This document shows positions 7,791-15,756 of a stretch of 24,621 nt of DNA, piece by piece (the stretch's first letter is position 1; each line of letters begins with the position of its first letter). The stretch spans positions 1 through 24,621 of the IMG/VR virus record IMGVR_UViG_3300028612_000228. The stretch is one strand, 5' to 3'. This DNA is from a virus. The notes beneath the pieces were generated by a model, which ran no database searches, was not told the origin of the DNA, and was given only the letters and a program-made list of their open reading frames with translations. The translations under genes were made by a program, and so were the position numbers.

Positions 7791-10700
7791 CTAACCCTTT
7801 AGGCTAGCTAGCCTACCCCGAGTTTTAGCTACAGTATCTCGGAAGTACCGCATGTTTTGTACGGATGTAGGTAGTGCAATAGTTTCTATCCTTGGAGCGA
7901 AGACTATTTGAGTTCCGCCCCCCGCAGTAACCATACCCCCATGCGCATACCTACCAGGCGTAGATGGCGGCTTACCTTGGCGTATTGAATCTACAGTAGG
8001 CTTATTAAGAACAAATTCTCCTGGGGTGAGCATTGCACGAACGGAATCTCTTCCTACTGCACCTCCTGTAACTAGCCCACCATGAGAATAATGCTCTGCT
8101 TCTTTTATGTAGAAGGCTTCTAGCTTTGTCGCTTCCCGGTACTTAGAGTCTTCATCATCCATGAGCCACGCGAGAAGTGCCCCTATGACAGCTATAAGCG
8201 CCATAATGGCGATACCCCACATACCTCCCATAGCACCGCCAGCAACACCACCAGCAGCCCCAGCAGCACCAGCAGCAACACCACCAGCAGCCCCAGCAAC
8301 ACCAGCAGCAACACCCGCTCCCGCAGCCGCTATTTTAGCGGCAGCTTGTTTTGCCTGATCTGCGACAACCACGCCAGTTACCGTATTAGATGCCGTTATC
8401 TCAGCGGCAGCGGCTGTAATTTGTAAACCAGAGGTAAACGCGATCATGACCTGCTTCACACCTTCCCTAACAAGGAATTCAGCCACAGCAGTCGCGCCCA
8501 TTTCTAGGAGTGAGTAACCTAATTTTTTGAAAGCCTCCTCCGTAGTCGTTTCTTTATCTACAAGATCTTTTATAAGAGTAGAGCCAAGACTTACCACTGT
8601 AGAAGCGACCTGTGCGGCAAATTGTTCTATTTGCTTTAACTGTTTTACTGCGGCCCGGTCTCCCTCTTTGAAAGATTTTTCTGCTAGAGAAAAGCCCTTC
8701 TTTATTTCTTTCTTTTGATATGCAAGGCCTTTTTCTTTGAACTCTTTCAGTATTTCAAGTTTCGCTCTTTCCTTCTCGTACTCCATCTGAACTTCGCTCA
8801 TGTTAGTGGCCCTAAGTACGGCTAGCTTATCTTGATAAAGTGCCTGGGCTGTTTGGATAGCCTGCATCTGTAAAGCGATGTCTTCTTTATATGCCGCCTC
8901 TAATTTTTCTTCGCCCGGGACAAAGAACTTGATAGCGATTCGGATACCTCTTTCCACGTCTTTTTTAAGCTGAGATACATGCTCTTTTACACCCGCAGTA
9001 AACCGTTCAACGATTGTTGTTCTTGCTGCGTATCTAGCACTTTCTAATTTTTCTCCCTTTAATCCTTTGTCTTCTAGAGAGGCAAGTTCTTTGGCCATTT
9101 CTGCTTGGGCTACTTTTGTTACTTGTTCCCGAACCCACTTGTTCTTCTCGTAATCGCTATTTAGAACCGCTATTTCTTTTTTAGCTGCTTCTTTTATGTC
9201 TGTTAGTTTTGCGCTATGAGCTTTTCTAGCTAAAGAGAAACCTGCACTAGCAACTTTAGCCTCTTTTTCGGACAGGCTTCGCTTTATTCTGGCGCGGGCT
9301 TTGGTCAGACGAATTAGTCTTACTTCGTTTGTTTCTATGGTTACGGTTAAGCCTATTCGCTTAAGAAGCTCGGTATTCACTTCTATCTCCGCAGCAATAA
9401 GATCTTTAGCATAACGGGTACTAATTTTATTTATAACTGCCGCTTTATTGATGCCTTTGCCCTTGCCTGTGCCCCCCGGTTCATCAAGCGCGCCTTGGGC
9501 GTCCACTATTTTCGACGACATATCCGCTGCCACTAGCCCCTTCAAACCTTTCACTTTTTTCTCAAACTCAGGACTAAGTTTTACTGTGGACATAGCGGCT
9601 TCAAATTGGGCGAGCCTTTCGGTGGTAAGTTTTATGCCCTCCGAGAGATCTCTCTGCGATTTTTCCGCTGCTTTTACGTGGTCACGCTCTTTGTCATAGG
9701 CACCTAGGATAGCCTTCTTTTGCTTTGTCAGACCCTCCTCAAACTTCTTTAGACGTTTGATCTCCACGGCGCGTTTTTTAAGTTCTGTCGTAAGCGCCTC
9801 CGACCTACTTAAGTTTGCTTTATCAGCAGCCGACGTTCGTTTTGACACCCTCTGGTAAATTCGATTTTGTTTAGCAACTTCCTTCACCGCAGCAATATAC
9901 TGCTGTTTACCTTTTGCGGTTTTTTGGTCTGCTTCACTTTCTTTTTTATATGCCTCGGCTAATTTTTCGAGGGCTATCTTTGCTCTTGCTGTTTTTTTGT
10001 CTTCAGATGCGGCAATTTCTTCATTTATTTTTTTTAGTTCGTCTGCGGCTTTGTCACGCGCCCCAACCAACTTAAACAACATACCTTGAACTGCGTTATG
10101 CTGCTTTTCAAGCGTAGGTATATTTATCCAAGATGCTTCTGTAACTTGAAGTTTTCTTTCTGAACCACGAACTTTTTGGAAAGCACCGGGGTCCATAATC
10201 CCACCCTCGCCTAGCCTCACATCTGCTTTGGTTCTGCCCGTCACGATCTTTCGCGTAGCAACTTTTTCGGTTGCGAGAAGCTGATGATACCAAGCAGGGG
10301 GTTCTTCCGTTAGACCGCCAACATCGCCAAATGTAGCACTTAGTTTTGCTGCGAGTACGTTTACTGTGCCGAGCCAGTCAGCCATTGACATCATCGCCCT
10401 TAAGACAACGGTTCCCATTATCATTCCAAAGAAAACGGCGCTTTCCCCCAAGTCGCTCATAACTTTATTGAGGTCTTTTACCTCCTTATCTTTTTCGGCA
10501 ATTTCACGAAAGGCTTCTACCGAGGCCATAAGGCCTATAGACATGCCCTCAAAAATTGAGCCCAATTCGGCGTTTTCTGTAATGAACTCACCAAACCTAA
10601 CTTTAAGAACTTCAAAAGTTGCTTTAAGTTGCTCAAGTTTGAAGGCCGACGTTTCCATAATTTTATTTGTAGCCGCAACCGCTACACCATTACTCTTAAC

Positions 10701-11966
10701 CTTATCCTTCATAAGAGTGTATGCATTGCCTACGTCATCTACTCTAGTTTTTAGAAGTGCCAAAATAACCGCATTAGCTCTCTGGTTAGGGATCATCCGC
10801 ATTAGTTCTTGGGTCGTAATGCGTATCGCTGGATTGACGCTATTTAGCCTATGCTTAAGTGATTGAATAAAATCTATAAATTTCCTGCCAGTGAGCGCGT
10901 TCGCTCCCCAAGCAACATTAAGTCTGTCGAAAGTCTCTATGGCCGTTTTACCTGGGTTTAACAGCAACTTAATAGCAGAACGCAGACCTGTGATCGTAGC
11001 AGCAGTAAGTCCTGTTACCTTTGTTCCGGCTGCGATAAAAGCGAACATAGCTTCCATATCCATTCCAGCGGCCCCTGCCATACCCGCCACGCGCCCAATC
11101 TTATTTGCTAAATCTTTTACGGTAGTAATGCCTTTTTGGACGGTAATAAAGAAAAGGTTTGCTACTCTTTCAGCGTTTTCAAAAGGAACGCCGAAAGCGT
11201 TCATTACTGTTACTAAAGCCTTAGCGGACGTTTCAGCATCAACAAGACCAGCCGTTGATAACATCATAGAAGATCGCAATACATTTTGGGCGGCAGCGGC
11301 GTCTGTCGCACCAGCCGAGACTACAAAGTAAAGGGCCTTTGCCGTATCTACGGGCATCTTGCCCATTTGAATAGATAGATCTTCTACGTATTTTGTAAGT
11401 TGAGGTATAGCAGACGCTTCTGCGACCATTTCTGAGCCAAATAAAGTTTTGACTTCGGCCATCCCTTTCTCAAATGCCTGAAAAGACTTTATAGCCTCAA
11501 CCATAGGCGTAATAAACGCCCGCATGGCTATCCGCGCTATACGGAGCCCTGTTTCGTAAATGAAGAAGACTTTCATCGCGGCTGTGCCTAGCCTACTGAA
11601 AGAAGACTTTGTTTTCTTGTTTTGTATCTCGGTCTTCTTCGCTTCGCGATTATACCTAGACGTAGCCCTGGTCAGTTTACCGGCAGCTATCGCCGTCGCC
11701 TCAAATGCTTTTTCTTGTTTTCTAATCGCTGCGGCAAGTTGCGTTCTTGCTAGATTCTTTTCTGCTTTTTCTAATGCGCGGGCTTTGAACTCTGCCGTAC
11801 CAAAAGTCTTGGCTAGACGTTCGGTTTCCTTGGCCTGTGCTCTTTCTTTTTTCGTCGCCTCATCGATGGTCGCGCCCATCTTCTTTAACTCTTTAGTGAC
11901 GAGTGCAGCTAGTTTAGAGGCTTTATCAATAACAGAAATTTCAACTTCAATATTAGACCTAGGCAT
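7791..11966 (-). CDS. Tail tape measure protein
   Basis: A 1391-residue protein, the longest in the window, sets tail length and is ejected with the DNA. Residues 1-115 are Lys/Glu/Ala-rich coiled coil. A TP901-type core follows (FQAFEKGMAEVKTLFGSE near 165, then repeated AGMAGAAGMD and ALVTVMNAFG helices). Hydrophobic segments lie near 130-160 and 515-545, and long coiled coils fill 640-1150. A Gly/Ala-rich stretch (about 1206-1250) precedes a membrane-like helix (GIAIMALIAVIGALLA). The C-terminal about 125 residues carry the HGGLVTGG, VGRDSVRAMLTPGEFVLNK and HGGMVTAGGG motifs typical of tape measure C-termini. Its ATG overlaps the frameshifted chaperone stop by eight bases. At roughly 0.15 nm per residue it would span about 200 nm, which is an upper estimate. 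No muralytic domain is visible. Confidence 0.93.
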   Translation of the reverse strand: MPRSNIEVEISVIDKASKLAALVTKELKKMGATIDEATKKERAQAKETERLAKTFGTAEFKARALEKAEKNLARTQLAAAIRKQEKAFEATAIAAGKLTRATSRYNREAKKTEIQNKKTKSSFSRLGTAAMKVFFIYETGLRIARIAMRAFITPMVEAIKSFQAFEKGMAEVKTLFGSEMVAEASAIPQLTKYVEDLSIQMGKMPVDTAKALYFVVSAGATDAAAAQNVLRSSMMLSTAGLVDAETSAKALVTVMNAFGVPFENAERVANLFFITVQKGITTVKDLANKIGRVAGMAGAAGMDMEAMFAFIAAGTKVTGLTAATITGLRSAIKLLLNPGKTAIETFDRLNVAWGANALTGRKFIDFIQSLKHRLNSVNPAIRITTQELMRMIPNQRANAVILALLKTRVDDVGNAYTLMKDKVKSNGVAVAATNKIMETSAFKLEQLKATFEVLKVRFGEFITENAELGSIFEGMSIGLMASVEAFREIAEKDKEVKDLNKVMSDLGESAVFFGMIMGTVVLRAMMSMADWLGTVNVLAAKLSATFGDVGGLTEEPPAWYHQLLATEKVATRKIVTGRTKADVRLGEGGIMDPGAFQKVRGSERKLQVTEASWINIPTLEKQHNAVQGMLFKLVGARDKAADELKKINEEIAASEDKKTARAKIALEKLAEAYKKESEADQKTAKGKQQYIAAVKEVAKQNRIYQRVSKRTSAADKANLSRSEALTTELKKRAVEIKRLKKFEEGLTKQKKAILGAYDKERDHVKAAEKSQRDLSEGIKLTTERLAQFEAAMSTVKLSPEFEKKVKGLKGLVAADMSSKIVDAQGALDEPGGTGKGKGINKAAVINKISTRYAKDLIAAEIEVNTELLKRIGLTVTIETNEVRLIRLTKARARIKRSLSEKEAKVASAGFSLARKAHSAKLTDIKEAAKKEIAVLNSDYEKNKWVREQVTKVAQAEMAKELASLEDKGLKGEKLESARYAARTTIVERFTAGVKEHVSQLKKDVERGIRIAIKFFVPGEEKLEAAYKEDIALQMQAIQTAQALYQDKLAVLRATNMSEVQMEYEKERAKLEILKEFKEKGLAYQKKEIKKGFSLAEKSFKEGDRAAVKQLKQIEQFAAQVASTVVSLGSTLIKDLVDKETTTEEAFKKLGYSLLEMGATAVAEFLVREGVKQVMIAFTSGLQITAAAAEITASNTVTGVVVADQAKQAAAKIAAAGAGVAAGVAGAAGGVAAGAAGAAGGVAGGAMGGMWGIAIMALIAVIGALLAWLMDDEDSKYREATKLEAFYIKEAEHYSHGGLVTGGAVGRDSVRAMLTPGEFVLNKPTVDSIRQGKPPSTPGRYAHGGMVTAGGGTQIVFAPRIETIALPTSVQNMRYFRDTVAKTRGRLASLKG
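8241..8298 (-). repeat. 33-bp-period repeat in tape measure gene
   Basis: The 25-base plus-strand string beginning agcaacaccaccagc occurs at 8241 and again at 8274, a period of 33 bases or 11 codons, with degenerate copies continuing to about 8340. It encodes Gly/Ala repeats (GVAAGAAGAAG type) just before the C-terminal membrane-like helix of the tape measure. The period is a multiple of three, so unit gain or loss would keep the frame. Confidence 0.85.
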
Positions 11967-12764
11967 TTCTACTCGCTTTCCTGTGAGATCTTTCCATTTC
12001 TTTTTGATGTTTTTCGTGCATCTCGGACTCTACTGTTTGAAGCACTCCTTCACATCGTCTGATTACTTCAATTACATATGCGGGCTGTTCCATGAGATCA
12101 TCTCCGCCCCACGGTAAAGCATTCAGCACTTTCCAATCTTGCCACCAACTATACGCTACCCAAACTTCATCACTTAGTTGGCTCCATGGGCATCTTCTCA
12201 ACCCCGGCATCCATTCCCAAGCTATGTTAGGATTCTCATCTGCGCCACAGTTTCTAAGCCTACGTTTATTATCTCCCTCCGGTTCTCCTTTACACATTGA
12301 GCAGCCCCATGACCAAGTAGCCTCATCACCACTTGCCGCGAATCGGACTGCTAATTCGAGTTTTTTAGTATCCCTTCCTCAAGCCTAGATGCGTCCTTCA
12401 TTGCCTCCACGATGTCGTCAATGACTTCGGCTTCGGCCGCACCAGAAAGTAAAACAGCATCTAAAAGCTCTTTGCCATTAGTAGGCTCAAAAATAGTGCC
12501 GTCCTTTTTTGCAACAGAGTAATTCTTCACCTCTAATACGCGATCTCTAATTATTCTTTCTTGAATATCCTGAATCCTTTTGTAGACATTTACTTGGCCT
12601 CTGCTTTTAGTAAGGCTTTGCATCCCTGCTTGCTCTAGTTTCCTCATCTCAGAACCACTAAGGGGCGAGATAAGAACCGCAAAAGGTTCGGGGTCATTTC
12701 GGTTATCTTCTATATCCGGCACATACCATGTTTCTTCATCAATTCGTTTTACTACTCTAGCCAT
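11959..12764 (-). CDS. Tail assembly chaperone, -1 frameshift product (G-T type)
   Basis: The frame of 12351-12764 can slip by -1 at AAAAAAC (12360-12366) and continue without a stop to 11959. The result is about 135 residues of the short chaperone plus 133 residues of extension, 268 in all. This copies the lambda G/GT arrangement, in which a minority of ribosomes frameshift and the longer protein binds the tape measure during tail assembly. It lies directly upstream of the tape measure and overlaps it by eight bases. The extension begins LELAVRFAASGDEATWSW. It is rich in Trp and Cys (GCSMC, RNCG, RRCPW), which could bind a metal, and ends in a charged helix rich in Lys, Arg and Glu. The extension also has an ATG at 12297 but no good ribosome binding site there, so frameshifting is the better explanation. 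Confidence 0.87.
12351..12764 (-). CDS. Tail assembly chaperone, short form (G type)
   Basis: A 137-residue soluble protein between tail tube and tape measure, exactly where siphophages encode the short tail assembly chaperone. It has an N-terminal strand region (TWYVPDIEDN, PFAVLISPLSGSEMRKLEQ) and then charged helices (QDIQERIIRDRVLEVKNY, and an AEAEVIDDIVEAMKDAS helix). Its last codons contain the in-frame slippery string CTA AAA AAC, followed after two more codons by TAG. GGGAG lies five bases before the ATG. The terminating product should be the major form and is predicted to coat the tape measure before tube polymerisation. The sequence is too divergent to assign to a named family, so the call rests on position, size and the frameshift site. 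Confidence 0.85.
   Translation of the reverse strand: MARVVKRIDEETWYVPDIEDNRNDPEPFAVLISPLSGSEMRKLEQAGMQSLTKSRGQVNVYKRIQDIQERIIRDRVLEVKNYSVAKKDGTIFEPTNGKELLDAVLLSGAAEAEVIDDIVEAMKDASRLEEGILKNSN
12360..12366 (-). promoter_or_regulatory. -1 programmed frameshift slippery heptamer (A AAA AAC)
   Basis: On the coding strand the codons CTA AAA AAC contain A AAA AAC in the correct phase for simultaneous -1 slippage of both tRNAs. An SD-like AGGAAGGG (12372-12379) ends five bases before it, similar in kind to stimulators at other bacterial frameshift sites. A 7-bp stem with one G-U pair can form at 12314-12335, about 24 bases downstream, farther than the usual spacing. The zero frame stops at 12351-12353, and the -1 frame stays open for 133 codons. 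Confidence 0.87.
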
Positions 12765-12787
12765 TTTTTCTCCCTCTTAAAATTTAG

Positions 12788-12831
12788 CTAAATCCTAGAA
12801 AAATCCTAGAAAAATCCTAGAAAAATCCTAG
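12788..12831 (-). repeat. 11-bp tandem repeat across tube gene stop
   Basis: Four consecutive 11-base units (coding strand CTAGGATTTTT; the most downstream copy differs at two positions) cover the last codons and stop of the tail tube gene and most of the spacer to the chaperone gene. Each unit carries a TAG. Because 11 is not a multiple of three, three successive units place TAG in all three frames (12817-12819, 12806-12808, 12795-12797). Confidence 0.92.
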
Positions 12832-14049
12832 AACAATCTCGTTTTCTGTTGTTACAGCCCCATCGACGTGTGCAAGCGCCGTAAATGGAAGTGTAAATGT
12901 TGCTTCCTCGGCCTCTGGAATCTCTAACGCGCCAAAGCCGAACTCACATGCCTTCATGTAAATAACCGCATAGTTACCAGTATCCGTAGAATCTCCAAGG
13001 ATCATCTCAACTTCACGGACACCAAAATCTCTGCGCTTGTTCAACTCAAGAATTTGTTCTTGGTTAGCGCGTACAGTGACGTTTCCAGTCACGCTACGAA
13101 AACCAGGAATGAAGTCCGTCATCAAATTGGTAAACGCTTCATCATTGAGCGCCTTCGTGTTGTTATTTACCGTTACATCAAACGCAGTAATAGGCATTGA
13201 TGCGTAACTTGCAGGTAGCCCGCCAATCGTTACGCTCCCAGAAACACCATTAATCGGCACGCCGTTATCAGCGAGCGGAGGAGAGTAAGGTTTGATAACG
13301 TCGCCGTCTACCCAAGTCGCGGCAGGGGCGATTGTTGCTGTATCCGTTGTTACATTAGTTACGTCATAGTTCTCAACGCTCCCAATATCTATCTGGATAG
13401 GGTTGGCTACTGTAGGTGTCCCTAACTGTAAACCCGTGCTTGCCGTAACGTCTAAAGATAGACTTGCCGTTCCTGGCCCGTCCGCCAATGTGCGGCCAAC
13501 ATTCGTCATGTCAATGCCTGTGCCGCTAAAGGAGACTTTGGGTTCGTCACTGCCGGAACCTGTAATAGTCATCTCGCCCACATAGCAACCTCGCATACGT
13601 TGTTGAACAACGCCGCCAGTTTCTCTAGTAAGACATACAGAAGGCATGGCTTGGGTAGCTGTGAGAGTATATTTGACCCCCGTAGCCGGACCAACAGTGC
13701 CTACTGTTACACTACCGTCTTCTTCAGCGCCCATAACAGCCGTGAATAAAAGATCAGCATCGGGAACATTGCCCGCAGTGCCGCTGGGCAATAGATAACT
13801 CTCTACGCTATAGGTACAGTTTACGCGACGAGTAATGCGGTCTGAAAGTGACCGTGTATCGCCTCGCGCATCTGCGCGATCTACACGTTCTTGCGCGTAC
13901 TCCATCGCTGAAGAAAGAACACGCATACCTTTGGTGGTTGATCCACCCGTAGCCGGATCTACAAGTGCTACATAAGTTCCCAGTGTCGTTTCTGGTGTTA
14001 CGAAATATTTTAGATTACGCCCGAGAGCGTGAAGTTTGGCTTGACCCAT
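12817..14049 (-). CDS. Major tail tube protein
   Basis: A 410-residue, Thr/Val/Gly-rich beta protein placed after the tail terminator and before the chaperone pair, the standard place for the tube subunit that stacks into the tail lumen. It opens MGQAKLHALGRNLKYFVTPE, then EYAQERVDRADARGDTRS and a VNCTYSVESYLLPSG block like the strands of large phage tube subunits. A middle region (about 190-270) rich in Thr and Asp looks like an inserted second beta domain, and the C-terminal part (FDVTVNNNTKAL, then PGFRSVTGNVTVRANQEQ) returns to tube-like strands. It is long compared with lambda V (246 residues). A perfect AAGGAG lies six bases before the ATG. The stop codon falls inside an 11-bp tandem repeat. 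Confidence 0.85.
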   Translation of the reverse strand: MGQAKLHALGRNLKYFVTPETTLGTYVALVDPATGGSTTKGMRVLSSAMEYAQERVDRADARGDTRSLSDRITRRVNCTYSVESYLLPSGTAGNVPDADLLFTAVMGAEEDGSVTVGTVGPATGVKYTLTATQAMPSVCLTRETGGVVQQRMRGCYVGEMTITGSGSDEPKVSFSGTGIDMTNVGRTLADGPGTASLSLDVTASTGLQLGTPTVANPIQIDIGSVENYDVTNVTTDTATIAPAATWVDGDVIKPYSPPLADNGVPINGVSGSVTIGGLPASYASMPITAFDVTVNNNTKALNDEAFTNLMTDFIPGFRSVTGNVTVRANQEQILELNKRRDFGVREVEMILGDSTDTGNYAVIYMKACEFGFGALEIPEAEEATFTLPFTALAHVDGAVTTENEIVLGFF

Positions 14050-14052
14050 TGT

Positions 14053-14289
14053 TTACTCCTTAGAAGTTTCTTCTTTCTCGGCCTCGGGTAACTCAGCCGG
14101 TTTCTTATATTTTTTTGATGATTTAGGCTTAGATAACTTAGGCTTAGTTTCTTCAATCGCCTCAAATCCGTTGTGCTTATTAAAGGCTTCTACTAGCTTA
14201 TCGGGTGGGGAAAATGTGTCCCCTATGTTTATCGACATGCCCATAAACCTGATACGCTTTGATGGTCCTATGTACCTAAATGCTGTCAT
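14053..14289 (-). CDS. Small head/tail-region protein with charged tail
   Basis: A 78-residue protein not recognised as a characterised family. Residues 1-45 (FRYIGPSKRIRFMGMSINIG, then DTFSPPDKLVEAFNKH) look like a small beta fold of a type often seen in phage structural operons. Residues 46-78 are a Lys/Glu/Pro-rich, probably disordered tail. The ATG lies one base after the stop of the preceding tail terminator gene, with GGGGAG upstream. Its place between terminator and tube suggests a role in head-tail joining or tube nucleation, but nothing in the sequence proves it. Confidence 0.7.
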   Translation of the reverse strand: MTAFRYIGPSKRIRFMGMSINIGDTFSPPDKLVEAFNKHNGFEAIEETKPKLSKPKSSKKYKKPAELPEAEKEETSKE

Positions 14290-14290
14290 T

Positions 14291-14740
14291 TCATGTGCTC
14301 CCCGCAGTTCTCATATAAACTACGTCTAACCCTATAACAAGAGTGCCTTCCGCTTCTGGGGCACCTTCGTCAGTCTCAGATTTTGTAATCATTGTATTTA
14401 CCGCGTTTGCCCCTCTTGTGAGATCTACGTTTAATGCGCCCCATATATCGTCTAGCAAGTCTGCCAATCGGTCACGCTTTTCTTCGTAAGTACCGTTAGC
14501 AACATGGCCTATTATATCAATATGAAACACGGAACGCACTAAGCTACCTGGCAAATGTTGATACCTAGTTTCTTGAGGAACGATACCCAGCCAAGGCCTT
14601 ATTACCTCGGACACCTGAAGCCATGTTTTAGCTAATACTTCTACCTTTGTAACCGTAGACTTATAGCCATTAGCAACCGTAACAGTTTCCAATGTCGTCT
14701 TTAGGTTATCGACTATTAGCTTTCTGGAAGGGGTAGCCAC
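14291..14740 (-). CDS. Tail terminator / tail completion protein (gpU-like)
   Basis: A 149-residue soluble protein starting at GTG (14738-14740), one base from the previous stop, with AAGGG upstream. It opens with a helix (RKLIVDNLKTTLETV). A strand-rich core follows (WLGIVPQETRYQHLPGSLVR, VFHIDIIGHV), then an acidic helix (EEKRDRLADLLDDIWGAL) and a closing strand (LVIGLDVVYM). The helix, strands, DRLxxLLDDIxxAL helix and final strand are the typical order of small tail-terminator proteins that cap the tube and meet the head connector. Its place just before the tube gene agrees. Assignment is from pattern and position. Confidence 0.72.
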   Translation of the reverse strand: MATPSRKLIVDNLKTTLETVTVANGYKSTVTKVEVLAKTWLQVSEVIRPWLGIVPQETRYQHLPGSLVRSVFHIDIIGHVANGTYEEKRDRLADLLDDIWGALNVDLTRGANAVNTMITKSETDEGAPEAEGTLVIGLDVVYMRTAGST

Positions 14741-15274
14741 TTATTTACCCTTCTGCGCCTTAGCCCAAGCACTTTCATATTTTATTTTTACAACATCTGT
14801 TACCTGGATTAAGATCTCGGGTATAGATTTAGCAATGTAACCTTTCGGTGTTATGGTCGCTTGTCTGATTAGGTATTTACCTTTGAAAACACGGTGCTCA
14901 TCAAGGTCACCACCAAAAAACTTTTGCGCCCTCTCAAGAGGAATAGCTAGGTAACCACCCGGTTTCTTTATTATACCCCCATACTCATGTATAGCGGCGT
15001 AATCCTCGGCCTTTCCTGTCGGCCCTATAGTGATGCTGCCTCTGTAGCCTGAAATGCTAAGCCTGAGTTCCTTGAAGGAATTGGCTAGAGTACCATCAGA
15101 AATTCCGTAGTTAGTAACACCAACCCATTTATTGTTTATGGTATCGCGGATAACACGAATTGCTGTATCGCCCGCAGCTAAGAGGCTATCTCTAAACGTC
15201 TTGTCTAGATTTTTGTATAGATTATCCATGTGCTTGATCGAGCGTGGATTCTGTAAACTGATCCTCATTCTCAT
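14741..15274 (-). CDS. HK97 gp10-like tail completion / neck protein
   Basis: A 177-residue basic protein whose ATG overlaps the connector stop (ATGA). It has N-terminal helices (NLYKNLDKTFRDSLLAAGDT), then SFKELRLSISG and GSITIGPTGKAEDYAAIHEYGG. The AAIHEYGG motif is characteristic of HK97 gp10 / Mu G-type virion morphogenesis proteins. Near the C-terminus KGYIAKSIPEI matches the Pro-Arg-like closing element of that family. It probably sits at the head-tail neck. A second ATG two codons downstream is possible, because neither start has a strong ribosome binding site and coupling from the upstream gene is likely. Confidence 0.8.
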   Translation of the reverse strand: MRMRISLQNPRSIKHMDNLYKNLDKTFRDSLLAAGDTAIRVIRDTINNKWVGVTNYGISDGTLANSFKELRLSISGYRGSITIGPTGKAEDYAAIHEYGGIIKKPGGYLAIPLERAQKFFGGDLDEHRVFKGKYLIRQATITPKGYIAKSIPEILIQVTDVVKIKYESAWAKAQKGK

Positions 15275-15714
15275 TTTGGATCCGTCCAGTTTGCGCCGTC
15301 ATTAGGGCCGTTCCAATCAAATTGACCTATTTTGAAAGCGGGTTGAACAGCGTTAGTATTATCGTCTAGGGCAATCTTGCCGCTAATTGTTAGCCCACCA
15401 GCAAATACTTCACCATGCTTATTAGTGGTAGACATTTGCGCCCTTAGCTTGTCTGCTAGCTCTAAATAGAAAGCAGCGCGGTTACCTACAGACGCACTTA
15501 GGCCTAACGCATTACGAGTAATATCTTTAGCAAATTTAGCTGCGATAGCTTCAGCAGCATTAGCAGCCGCCATATAGACGTTCGTTTGCTCGCTGAGTAG
15601 CCAAGCAATTTCTTCGTTGTTGAGAAGTTGTTCGTTCGTATCCGTATCAAAAACGAGAAAGCGTATTTTGTCGAGATCCGAACCTGCCGGATCTCCAGAA
15701 TAGGTCCAGGTCAA
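15271..15714 (-). CDS. Head-tail connector (adaptor) protein
   Basis: A 147-residue protein beginning at a TTG (15712-15714) seven bases after a strong AAGGAGG site. This is the only TTG start in the window, and the ribosome binding site decides it. The opening (MTWTYSGDPAGSDLDKIRFL, then VFDTDTNEQLLNNEEIAWLL) is typical of the phage connector family whose start reads W-Y-D-P with an FLVFDTD/IGDTD strand. It continues with Ala-rich helices (AAANAAEAIAAKFAKDI, YLELADKLRAQM) and a short AGGLTISGK segment also seen in that family. It likely forms a ring under the portal. Family call is fairly confident from these conserved patches. Confidence 0.82.
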   Translation of the reverse strand: MTWTYSGDPAGSDLDKIRFLVFDTDTNEQLLNNEEIAWLLSEQTNVYMAAANAAEAIAAKFAKDITRNALGLSASVGNRAAFYLELADKLRAQMSTTNKHGEVFAGGLTISGKIALDDNTNAVQPAFKIGQFDWNGPNDGANWTDPK

Positions 15715-15756
15715 TTTTACGCCTCCTTATGCACGGGCAAGCGTTCGTTCCTGCCC

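Noticed and set aside
10366-11331. Two plus-strand frames of 166 and 146 codons
   Set aside because: Shadows of the tape measure gene. They have low-complexity Ala/Ser/Leu composition and no ribosome binding site or family pattern.
11560-12117. Plus-strand open frame of 185 codons
   Set aside because: Antisense to the tape measure start and chaperone extension. Its protein is a hydrophobic/Ser mirror of the Lys/Glu/Ala coiled-coil codons, and no coherent plus-strand operon exists.
11959-12297. The chaperone extension as an independent gene from the ATG at 12297
   Set aside because: No good ribosome binding site, and the same frame is open back to the slippery heptamer, so a frameshift product explains it better.
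12788-12831. CRISPR-like or origin iteron interpretation of the 11-bp repeats
   Set aside because: There are no spacers, the units are contiguous and short, and nothing like a replication gene is near.
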